Shown piece by piece: positions 1 to 6,398 of a DNA stretch of 9,547 nucleotides. Made by a program: the position numbers and the translations under genes. Numbering within the stretch: the stretch's first letter is position 1; every line of letters begins with the position of its first letter. Location: the NCBI GenBank assembly GCA_946405485.1, contig CAMJHJ010000080.1, positions 1-9,547 of the forward strand. The letters run 5' to 3'. The DNA is from an uncultured Bacteroidales bacterium. Its GTDB lineage: Bacteria > Bacteroidota > Bacteroidia > Bacteroidales > UBA932. The notes beneath the pieces are model-generated. The model saw only the letters and a list, made by a program, of their open reading frames with translations, was not told the origin of the DNA and did no database searches.

Positions 1-65
1 CCCGGATCGTTCGGTACTTGCTTGTACTTTCCTTCAGTCTTTTCAATGAGCTGATCCACTTTCAC
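1..65 (-). CDS. Possible 5' end of an unknown leftward gene (partial)
   Basis: An open frame on the minus strand runs off the left edge of the window. From a GTG at 63-65 it reads MKVDQLIEKTEGKYKQVPND and continues; a second in-frame GTG is at 57-59. There is no in-frame ATG, and the frame stays open upstream without a better start. The lysine- and glutamate-rich composition looks coding, and a strong leftward promoter lies about 75 bp upstream at 139-169, which favours a gene in this direction. A terminator-like hairpin sits between promoter and start. I do not recognise the protein. About 21 codons are visible, so both the gene call and the start are tentative. The opposite frame, ending at 83, is hydrophobic and less convincing. 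Confidence 0.3.
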   Translation of the reverse strand, partial: MKVDQLIEKTEGKYKQVPNDP

Positions 66-81
66 GTCTACACTTTGGCGT

Positions 82-112
82 AAAAAAATTTTGCAACATT
101 TCTGCAGCAAAA
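82..112 (-). terminator. Terminator-like or attenuator-like hairpin with U7 tract
   Basis: Read leftward, TTTTGC (112-107) pairs perfectly with GCAAAA (94-89). The inside can extend as GCA/TGT around a GAAA tetraloop after one U-U mismatch. Seven T residues follow directly (88-82), which is intrinsic terminator form. It lies about 25 bp downstream of a strong -7 box, and also about 87 bp downstream of the stop codon of the 468-aa glycosyltransferase gene. It may therefore end that gene's transcript, attenuate a gene to the left, or end a short RNA. Confidence 0.5.
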
Positions 113-138
113 GTCCCCGTTCGGATCAAGCGGGATTG

Positions 139-169
139 CAAAGGTACGGAAAAATTCCGGACCTCCAAA
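139..169 (-). promoter_or_regulatory. Leftward Bacteroidota sigma-70 (RpoD-type) promoter
   Basis: On the minus strand TTTG (169-166) is followed after exactly 19 bp by TACCTTTG (146-139). This matches the TTTG/N19-21/TAnnTTTG consensus known from Bacteroides. Two runs of eight A residues on the template-equivalent strand (170-177 and 180-187, 10 bp apart) lie directly upstream of the -33 box and could act as an UP-like, curved element. The expected start of transcription is near 135. It reads away from the 468-aa glycosyltransferase gene, whose stop is about 30 bp upstream, towards the left edge of the window. Confidence 0.75.
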
Positions 170-198
170 TTTTTTTTGATTTTTTTTGTAAAAAAGTT

Positions 199-1605
199 TT
201 AGACCCGGCTTTCGTTCCGGTTCAGTGCGATACGGGCCTCCAACTCCCAAGTCCGGATACGGTCTTTATAAAAATTGTTCGCATTCACGCGCACGACATC
301 CAACGCGGCATCGGAATTGCCATCCCAGCGCCGGCAGTTGTACATCACCTCATAGATGCGGCCGATCCGATATTCGCGGCAAACCCGCAGTCCGACCGCA
401 TAATCCTCCCCATATTTCGTCGTCGGGAAGTTGAGCTGCCGCAGCAGCGGAGTCCAGAACCCGCGGGGAGCTCCCAGCCCGTTGATCCGCAGTGCATTGT
501 TCCGACCGTTGTCAGGCGTCCATTCCCGGTGGTCGATGATGCCCGGAGGAAGCGGATTCCCCTCGAAATCCGTCATCTGATAGGTACCCACGACCATGGC
601 GCATCCCTGTTCGCGGAACGCATCGACGAAACGCTGCACGGTGTGCGTGTCGCTGTAGGTATCATCCGAATCCAGTTGCAAGGCAAAACGTCCGCACTTC
701 GGATGATGGAGCGCCGCGTTCCAGTTGCCGCCGATCGCATGCCACGAAGGATCCTGTGCGATGTATACCAGTCTGGGGTCGTCCAGGAAACCGCGGATCA
801 CCTCCACCGTCCCATCCGTCGAGTTGTCATCGACGACAAACACGTTGAAAGGGAAATCCGTCTCCTGAGAGAGCGCGGAACGGATCGCGTCACCGACGGT
901 ACGGACCCTGTTACGGCACGGGATCACGACAGACGCTTCATATTCAAAATCTCCCGAACCCAGGTCCACTTCCTTGAAACGGGGGGCCAGCCAGCCGCCG
1001 ATCTCCTTGAGATGCGCCGTGCATGCCCGTTCCATCTCAATCTGGACGACCCGGTTCTTCGGGTCCACATAATCAAACTGTTTCTCTCCCGACTGGCGCG
1101 TATCGGTCTCGACTTCATAATAGAGGAATTCCGGGATATGCTCCAAGCGCCCGGAGGCCTGGACCTTGAGGCGAAGGTCATACAGACCTGCGTACTGGTA
1201 AGTCTCTGTCATCCGGGATACGGCACGGCGCAGCGCGGAAGTCCGGTATAAAAGCAGAGATCCGAAATCAAAATCATCCCGCAAACTCCCCTTCTGGCAA
1301 TCGATGACCGGCAGGGGCGATTCGACACCGTCAACGACGGCAAAATGGTCCGCATAGAGCAGATCCGCCCCAGTGTCGTCCGCGATCTGAAGCATGCGCT
1401 CCAAAGCGAAAGCGACCAGGCGCAGCGCAGTCGGTTTCGTACAGATGAGGGTAAACTCCGCATCTGTCAACGAGGCGATCCGCCGGATGGCAGCCGTGGA
1501 GCGGAGCGTGGCGAATTCGACATCAAAGCAGGCGCGGACCTCAGGCTCGCAGAGCAACTTCGCAGAGGAGTCTGCATCCGGGATAAAACAGTCTATACGG
1601 TTCAT
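199..1605 (-). CDS. Family 2 glycosyltransferase with tandem GT-A-like halves
   Basis: 468 aa, cytoplasmic or membrane-associated with no transmembrane segment, probably transferring a nucleotide-activated sugar to a surface glycan; donor and acceptor cannot be told. Residues about 223-400 form a canonical GT2 GT-A domain: VVIPCRNR at 226-233, VVDDNSTDGT at 257-266, the metal-binding LDSDD at 311-315 and the likely catalytic GED at 399-401. Residues 1-210 look like a second, degenerate GT-A half: ADLLYADH at 80-87 and FDFGSLLLYRTSAL at 112-125 resemble the acceptor side of GT2 enzymes, but no DXD is present (LICTKPTAL where it would be expected). The ATG at 1603-1605 is about 25 bp from a TAAATTTG box. 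It is divergent from a second glycosyltransferase gene. Family assignment is firm; the exact role is not. Confidence 0.88.
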   Translation of the reverse strand: MNRIDCFIPDADSSAKLLCEPEVRACFDVEFATLRSTAAIRRIASLTDAEFTLICTKPTALRLVAFALERMLQIADDTGADLLYADHFAVVDGVESPLPVIDCQKGSLRDDFDFGSLLLYRTSALRRAVSRMTETYQYAGLYDLRLKVQASGRLEHIPEFLYYEVETDTRQSGEKQFDYVDPKNRVVQIEMERACTAHLKEIGGWLAPRFKEVDLGSGDFEYEASVVIPCRNRVRTVGDAIRSALSQETDFPFNVFVVDDNSTDGTVEVIRGFLDDPRLVYIAQDPSWHAIGGNWNAALHHPKCGRFALQLDSDDTYSDTHTVQRFVDAFREQGCAMVVGTYQMTDFEGNPLPPGIIDHREWTPDNGRNNALRINGLGAPRGFWTPLLRQLNFPTTKYGEDYAVGLRVCREYRIGRIYEVMYNCRRWDGNSDAALDVVRVNANNFYKDRIRTWELEARIALNRNESRV

Positions 1606-1630
1606 GTCAATCTGGCTGGATTAGAACATA

Positions 1631-1638
1631 CAAATTTA
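1631..1638 (-). promoter_or_regulatory. Putative -7 box for the leftward glycosyltransferase gene
   Basis: Read leftward the sequence is TAAATTTG, matching TAnnTTTG. It ends 25 bp before the ATG at 1605, giving a leader of roughly 20 nt. The -33 position at 19 bp spacing is TTCA, a weak match to TTTG, so the call rests mainly on the -7 box and its placement. Confidence 0.45.
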
Positions 1639-1649
1639 ACAAAAATTGA

Positions 1650-1657
1650 TATATTTG
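1650..1657 (+). promoter_or_regulatory. Putative -7 box for the rightward mannosyltransferase-like gene
   Basis: TATATTTG matches the Bacteroidota TAnnTTTG consensus and ends 27 bp before the ATG at 1685. I see no good TTTG at the -33 distance. It lies inside the -33/-7 spacer expected for the opposite promoter, so the two would compete for RNA polymerase. Confidence 0.45.
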
Positions 1658-1684
1658 TGAACTAAAGCTAATGACGCCGACACT

Positions 1685-2407
1685 ATGGACAAGAAAGTCA
1701 TCATCATTCCGACCTACAACGAAAAAGAGAACATCGAAGCGATTATCCGGAAAGTGTTTTCATTGGAAGGAGGGTACCATATCCTGGTCATCGAAGACGG
1801 GTCGCCCGATGGCACGGCCGCCATCGTCAAGGGCCTTCAGGAAGAGTTCCCCGAGCGCTTGTTCATGGTGGAGCGGAGCGGAAAGCAAGGACTCGGCACG
1901 GCCTACATCGCCGGTTTCAAGTGGTCCCTGGCCCATGGCTACGACTACATCTTCGAAATGGACGCGGACTTTTCCCACAATCCGGACGACCTTCCGCGCC
2001 TGTACGCCGCCTGCTCTGACGGAGACGCATCGGTCGCCATCGGTTCCCGCTATTGCAACGGCATCAGCGTGGTCAACTGGCCCATCGGACGTATCCTGAT
2101 GTCCTATTTCGCCTCCGTCTACGTCCGTACCGTACTCGGCGTCAAGATCTATGACAATACGGCCGGCTTCATGTGCTACAAAGCCGAAGTACTCCGGGCC
2201 ATGGACCTGGACGACATCCGGATGAAGGGCTATGGATTCCAGATCGAGACGAAATACACCGCCCACAAGCTGGGTTACAAGATCGCGGAAGTGCCGGTCA
2301 TCTTCGTCAACCGTCAGCTCGGCACCTCGAAAATGTCCAGCAGCATCTTCGGCGAAGCCTTCTGGGGTGTAATCAAGCTTCGCTTCCGGAAGTTCAAGCG
2401 GAAATAA
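1685..2407 (+). CDS. Polyprenol-phosphate mannosyltransferase-like GT2 (DPM1 type)
   Basis: 240 aa. The DPM1 family transfers a hexose, classically mannose from GDP-mannose, to a polyprenyl phosphate at the cytoplasmic face of the membrane, supplying lipid-linked sugars for envelope glycosylation. Visible signatures: IIIPTYNEKENI at 6-17, VIEDGSPDGT at 35-44 (Glu where VDD is more usual), the metal-binding EMDADFSHNP at 91-100, IGSRY at 119-123 and a C-terminal QLGTSKMS at 211-218. There is no C-terminal membrane domain, so it is the compact form (usual size about 240-260 aa) and ends in a basic patch (KLRFRKFKRK) that may touch the membrane. The ATG at 1685 is chosen because the family motif begins within six residues; the ATG at 1671 is out of frame. 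It converges on tex with 3 bp between the stops. The sugar could be mannose or another hexose. Confidence 0.9.
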   Translation: MDKKVIIIPTYNEKENIEAIIRKVFSLEGGYHILVIEDGSPDGTAAIVKGLQEEFPERLFMVERSGKQGLGTAYIAGFKWSLAHGYDYIFEMDADFSHNPDDLPRLYAACSDGDASVAIGSRYCNGISVVNWPIGRILMSYFASVYVRTVLGVKIYDNTAGFMCYKAEVLRAMDLDDIRMKGYGFQIETKYTAHKLGYKIAEVPVIFVNRQLGTSKMSSSIFGEAFWGVIKLRFRKFKRK

Positions 2408-2410
2408 AAA

Positions 2411-4546
2411 CTATCGGACGAGTCTGAGAGAGATACGGTTCCTGTCGAGATCCACCGACAGGACCGTTACTTTTATATGCTGGTGGAGTTTCAGGATCTT
2501 GGACGGATCCGCCATGCCGCGGACGCCCATCTGGGAGGCGTGGATCAAGCCATTCTCATGCAGACCGATGTCTACGAAAGCGCCGAAATTGGTCAGGTTG
2601 GTCACGATGCCGGGAAGTTCCATCCCGGGGACCAGATCCTCGATGGTACGGATATCTTGTGCGAACTCAAAGGCCGTCGCCGCTTCCCTGGGATCGCGTC
2701 CGGGTTTAACCAGTTCCTTCAAAATATCCTGTACGGTAGGTAATCCGAAGTCCGGCTCCACGAAATCCTCAGCCCGCAAGCGGTTGCAGAGTTCCGCATT
2801 ACCGACCAGCTCCCCGACGGGGACGCCCAGAGAGCGTGCCATCCGGTCCACAATGTGATACGACTCCGGATGGACGGCGCTGTTGTCCAAGGGGTTGGCC
2901 GCTCCCGGGATCCGCAGGAACCCGGCGCATTGCCGGAAGGCCTTTTCTCCCAGACGGGGCACCTTCTTGAAGTCGCTGCGAGAACGGAAATCCCCTTCCG
3001 ACTTGCGCCACGCAACGATATTATCAGCCAGGACCGGGCCGATGCCGGCCACATAACGCAGAAGCCAAGGGCTCGCGGTATTGACATTGACTCCGACGCT
3101 GTTGACGCATGACTCGACGGTATTGTCCAGCTTTTCCTTGAGCAAGCCTTGGTCCACATCATGCTGATACTGCCCGACACCCAGGGACTTCGGATCGATC
3201 TTGACCAGTTCGGAAAGCGGATCCATCAGCCGGCGGCCGATGGAAACAGCCCCCCGGACCGTCACATCCTCATCCGGGAATTCAGCCCTGGCCACCTCGG
3301 AGGCGGAATAGATCGAAGCGCCGTCCTCACTGACCGTCCAGACGCGGCATCCTTCCGGAAGCGCCACTTTCTTCATGAAGTCTTCCGTTTCCCGGGAGGC
3401 GGTCCCATTACCGATCGCCACGGCTTCCACCTTGTATTTCTCCAGCAAATCTGACAAGGCGACGATCGACTTGACCTTTTCATTCTGCGGCGGGTGCGGA
3501 TAAATGATCGTGTGATAAAGCAGGTCTCCCCGTTCGTCCAATACGGCCAGTTTGCAACCGTTGCGGAATCCGGGGTCGATCGCCAAGGTCCGTTTCTGTC
3601 CCACGGGACTGGCCAGCAGCAGCTGACGCAGATTCTCCCCGAAAACACGGATCGACTCCACATCGGCCTTCTGCTTGGCTTCCTTCAGGACTTCGTTGCT
3701 GATCGAAGGTTCCAGAAGACGCTTGTATGCATCCGATACAGCCTCCCGTATCTGTTCGCCGAGGGCCGGGGACGGATAGCGCCGTTCCTGGCAGAAATCG
3801 TAGTACATCTTCTTGGCGCACCGCTCGGGATCCGCATCGATGGACACGGACAGGAATCCCTCATTCTGCGCCCGCAACATCGCGAGCAAGTTGTGGGAAG
3901 GGATCCTCTCCAGCGGCATGGAAAAGTTGAAATACGAACGATACTTGGATGCCTCGGGCGCATCGGCGGCCTTGGTCGCCTTGGACACGACCCGGCGCGT
4001 ACGGAAGATGCCGCGGAGCGTTTCACGGACAGTCGCCGTCTCGCTCAGCCGTTCAGCGATGATATCCCGGGCGCCGGCGAGCGCCGCCTCGACAGACTCG
4101 ACTTTATCAGACAGGTATTTCCGGGCCTCAATGCCGGGATCGACGAGCTGGACCGCATACATTTTGTCGGCCAGAGGTTCCAGACCTGCCTCTTTCGCTG
4201 CGGTAGCCCGGGTCCGGCGCTTGGGACGGAAAGGAAGGTACAAATCCTCCAGGACAGCGGCGCTTACGCATGTTTCAATCTGTGCGCGCAGGTCGTCTGT
4301 CAGTTTCCCCTGTCCTTCGATGGTCTCCAGGATGGTAGACTTGCGTTTCTCCATCTCGGCGAAAACGTCCACCCAATGCTTGATCTCGGCAACGGAAGCA
4401 TCATCCAGCCCTCCTGTCCGCTCCTTGCGGTAACGGCTGATAAAAGGAATCGTATCCCCGTCTTCGAACATCTGGGCACAGTTCTCAACTTGCCAGTCCT
4501 GCACAGAAAGCAGGCTAGCTATATGCTTGATATATAGCTCTTTCAT
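2411..4546 (-). CDS. tex: Tex-type transcription accessory / S1 RNA-binding protein
   Basis: 711 aa, close to full Tex length (about 710-780). Tex proteins are cytoplasmic nucleic-acid-binding proteins related to eukaryotic Spt6, linked to transcription and RNA metabolism. Domains in order: N-terminal Tex helical region (1 to about 190, with FISRYRKERTGGLDD at 35-49 and DLYLPFRPKRRTRA at 101-114), YqgF/RNase H-like domain (about 317-440, beginning KRTLAIDPGFRNG, with IGNGTASRET at 378-387), helix-hairpin-helix region (about 485-560, with VAGIGPVLADNIV at 499-511), and a C-terminal S1 domain (about 640-711, with GIVTNLTNFGAFVDIG at 646-661). The ATG at 4544-4546 lies 4 bp after the stop of the ClC gene, so the two are very probably cotranscribed. 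The last codons overlap a hairpin that may terminate the opposing transcript. Confidence 0.95.
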   Translation of the reverse strand: MKELYIKHIASLLSVQDWQVENCAQMFEDGDTIPFISRYRKERTGGLDDASVAEIKHWVDVFAEMEKRKSTILETIEGQGKLTDDLRAQIETCVSAAVLEDLYLPFRPKRRTRATAAKEAGLEPLADKMYAVQLVDPGIEARKYLSDKVESVEAALAGARDIIAERLSETATVRETLRGIFRTRRVVSKATKAADAPEASKYRSYFNFSMPLERIPSHNLLAMLRAQNEGFLSVSIDADPERCAKKMYYDFCQERRYPSPALGEQIREAVSDAYKRLLEPSISNEVLKEAKQKADVESIRVFGENLRQLLLASPVGQKRTLAIDPGFRNGCKLAVLDERGDLLYHTIIYPHPPQNEKVKSIVALSDLLEKYKVEAVAIGNGTASRETEDFMKKVALPEGCRVWTVSEDGASIYSASEVARAEFPDEDVTVRGAVSIGRRLMDPLSELVKIDPKSLGVGQYQHDVDQGLLKEKLDNTVESCVNSVGVNVNTASPWLLRYVAGIGPVLADNIVAWRKSEGDFRSRSDFKKVPRLGEKAFRQCAGFLRIPGAANPLDNSAVHPESYHIVDRMARSLGVPVGELVGNAELCNRLRAEDFVEPDFGLPTVQDILKELVKPGRDPREAATAFEFAQDIRTIEDLVPGMELPGIVTNLTNFGAFVDIGLHENGLIHASQMGVRGMADPSKILKLHQHIKVTVLSVDLDRNRISLRLVR
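2437..2475 (+). terminator. Putative intrinsic terminator for the mannosyltransferase-like gene, inside tex
   Basis: CCTGTCG (2441-2447) pairs perfectly with CGACAGG (2456-2462) around an 8-nt loop, and the stem extends by T-A and, past one bulge, two G-C pairs. It is followed by a T-rich tail (GTTACTTTTATAT). It starts 30 bp after the stop codon of the rightward gene and lies antisense to the S1-domain codons of tex. The U-tract is imperfect, so efficiency is uncertain. Confidence 0.4.
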
Positions 4547-4550
4547 AAAG

Positions 4551-6329
4551 TCAGTCCTGAGAAATGATTTTCAATTCTTCCCGATAAGCGGAGAGCATGC
4601 GCGACTTGGAGATGAACCCCAGGTAGCGTCCATCTTCCGTAACGACGGGAAGGCGCCAGGCCTCCGTCACTTCAAACTTTCGCATCACGCTGTCCATCGG
4701 TTCGTCCTCATAGATGAAGGCGCGCGGCTGCTCCATCAGATGACGCACCCGCGTCGTATCATACAACTCCGTACGGAAGATATCCTTACGGATGTTGTCC
4801 ATATCCAGGAGGCCAAGGAAACGGTCCCCCTCATCCACCACCGGAAAGACCGCGGCCGAACTGCCGGAAATAACAGGCAAGATCTCCCGGAGCGTGGCAT
4901 TGGCCCGGACGCGCGGATACTTGTCCCGGATCAGATCAGCCGTCTTCATCAAGGTCAGGACGGCCTGGTCATTGTCGTGGGTCAGCAGTTCCCCTGTCTT
5001 GGCGATCCGCTTCGAGTAAATGGAATACTTCTCAAACAGGCGCGTCGTGCCGAACGAGATCGTGGCGGCGATGATCAGGGGCAGGAACAAATCATAACCG
5101 CCGGTAATCTCCGCAATCAGGAAGATCGCGGTCAACGGCGCCTGCATCACCCCCGCCATCAAAGCCGCCATACCGACCAGGACGAAATTCTGCTCCGGCA
5201 CCGAAATGCCGCTGTTAACGAGGATCAGATTGAGCGTACGCGCAAGGAAGAAGCCGGCGATGGCACCGACGAAAAGGGTCGGACCGAAAGTGCCGCCCAC
5301 TCCCCCGCCGGCGTTGGTCAGCGCCATGGCAAAAACCTTCAGCAACATGACCAGCAGGAAAAAGAGCGGTACGCCCCAACGGGTCCGGAGCAGGAAACCC
5401 AGCACGGTACGGCTGTCCGAAGCGATATCGCCGCCGTTGAGCAACACGCCGAGGGAGCCATATCCTTCACCGTAGAATTGAGGGAAAAGGAAGATCAGCA
5501 GGCCAAGGCCCAGCGCGCAGCAGATCCAACGCACGGAAGAATGCTTCACCGCAGCCACCCTATCCTCCAGCCAGAGCGTCGTCCGGAGGAAATACACGGA
5601 AGCCAGTCCGCCGAACAGTCCCAACAGGATGTAGAAAGGGATGTTGGCCATCGAGAAAGGCGTCAGCGTACACTGGAATGGGAAAGAATGCCCCAGAAAC
5701 ACGTATGACATCACCGTGGCGGACACACTGGAAAGCAGGAGCGGGACCATCGATGACATCGACAGGTTGAAAAGCAGCACCTCCATCGTAAACAGCACGC
5801 CGGCCAGCGGGGCCTTGAAGATGCCGGCGATGGCGCCGGCCGCGCCGCAGCACAGCAAGACCGTCATGTTTTTGTAGGACATCCCGAACAGGCGTCCGAA
5901 ATTCGAACCGATGGCCGCGCCCGTATAGACGATCGGAGCCTCTGCACCCACCGAGCCGCCCATGCCGATCGTGATGGAACTGGCGGCCAGGGATGACCAC
6001 ATATTGTGCGCCTTGATCCGGGATTCATTCTTGGAAATGGCGACCAGCACCTTGGTCACGCCATGGCTGATGTCATCCTTGACGACATACTTGACAAAAA
6101 GCAGGGCAAGCAGCATACCGATGCCCGGTGTGACCAGATTTTGCCAGTCATAAGCCGCACCACCCGAGAGTAGGCCGACCAGGAAACGGATCCCGTCAAT
6201 CAATTTCAGCAGCAGCACGGCGGCCAAACCCGAACAGATCCCGACCGCGAGGGACAGGATCAACAGGCGGTTCCTTTCAGACAAGGACCGCAGCGGTGCC
6301 TTCAGCCTATTTCCGAGTTTTCCGGACAT
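4551..6329 (-). CDS. ClC-family chloride channel/transporter with C-terminal CBS pair
   Basis: 592 aa inner-membrane protein: a ClC membrane domain (about 20-445) with many hydrophobic segments, then two CBS domains (about 463-520 and 527-588) that in this family bind adenine nucleotides and regulate gating. The motif aligned with GREGP is GAEAP at 128-132, keeping the gating glutamate (E130, E148 in E. coli ClC). The GIFxP motif appears as GTFGP at 346-350, and the anion-coordinating tyrosine is probably Y438 in SIYSKRIAK. The GSGIP region is altered to SHGVT (88-92). The internal proton glutamate (E203 in E. coli) aligns with V184 in APLAGVLFTMEV, as in channel-type ClCs, so passive Cl- conduction is possible. 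The ATG at 6327-6329 lies 6 nt after a TACCTTTG box; the next Met is residue 72. Tex follows after 4 bp. Confidence 0.92.
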   Translation of the reverse strand: MSGKLGNRLKAPLRSLSERNRLLILSLAVGICSGLAAVLLLKLIDGIRFLVGLLSGGAAYDWQNLVTPGIGMLLALLFVKYVVKDDISHGVTKVLVAISKNESRIKAHNMWSSLAASSITIGMGGSVGAEAPIVYTGAAIGSNFGRLFGMSYKNMTVLLCCGAAGAIAGIFKAPLAGVLFTMEVLLFNLSMSSMVPLLLSSVSATVMSYVFLGHSFPFQCTLTPFSMANIPFYILLGLFGGLASVYFLRTTLWLEDRVAAVKHSSVRWICCALGLGLLIFLFPQFYGEGYGSLGVLLNGGDIASDSRTVLGFLLRTRWGVPLFFLLVMLLKVFAMALTNAGGGVGGTFGPTLFVGAIAGFFLARTLNLILVNSGISVPEQNFVLVGMAALMAGVMQAPLTAIFLIAEITGGYDLFLPLIIAATISFGTTRLFEKYSIYSKRIAKTGELLTHDNDQAVLTLMKTADLIRDKYPRVRANATLREILPVISGSSAAVFPVVDEGDRFLGLLDMDNIRKDIFRTELYDTTRVRHLMEQPRAFIYEDEPMDSVMRKFEVTEAWRLPVVTEDGRYLGFISKSRMLSAYREELKIISQD

Positions 6330-6335
6330 TTGTCA

Positions 6336-6343
6336 CAAAGGTA
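6336..6343 (-). promoter_or_regulatory. -7 box for the ClC-tex transcript, nearly abutting the start codon
   Basis: Read leftward the sequence is TACCTTTG, a full match to TAnnTTTG, followed by only six bases (TGACAA) before the ATG of the ClC gene. If used, transcription would begin within a few bases of the ATG, giving a leaderless or nearly leaderless mRNA. The -33 position falls in the stem of the upstream terminator and matches TTTG poorly. Confidence 0.5.
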
Positions 6344-6372
6344 CAAAAAAAAGGTCAGGTTGAACCCGACCT
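6344..6372 (-). terminator. Rho-independent terminator of the small acidic protein gene
   Basis: Read leftward, AGGTCGGGTT (6372-6363) and AACCTGACCT (6361-6352) form a hairpin with one G-U pair. Counting a closed loop of 3-5 nt, 8-9 bp of stem remain. A run of eight T residues follows. It lies 27 bp after the stop codon at 6399 and separates that gene from the ClC-tex pair. Confidence 0.85.
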
Positions 6373-6398
6373 CTTCTTGTTCTTGATGAATCATACAG

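Noticed and set aside
43..99. An 18-codon leftward ORF (starts MLQNFF) in the leader near the left edge, a possible leader peptide
   Set aside because: Its ATG falls in the hairpin of the terminator-like element, and no codon runs or conservation can be seen to support translation.
91..1251. A 386-codon plus-strand open frame antisense to the 468-aa glycosyltransferase gene
   Set aside because: The opposite strand carries intact GT2 motifs; this frame has none and no promoter of its own.
3494..4537. A 347-codon plus-strand open frame antisense to tex
   Set aside because: It shadows a full-length Tex protein with intact YqgF, helix-hairpin-helix and S1 domains. The translated frame is rich in Arg, Gly and His and has no family resemblance.
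4527..5708. A 393-codon plus-strand open frame antisense to the ClC gene
   Set aside because: It is low-complexity and rich in Gln, Arg, Glu and His, and lies opposite a well-recognised membrane protein gene. This is the usual antisense image of hydrophobic codons.
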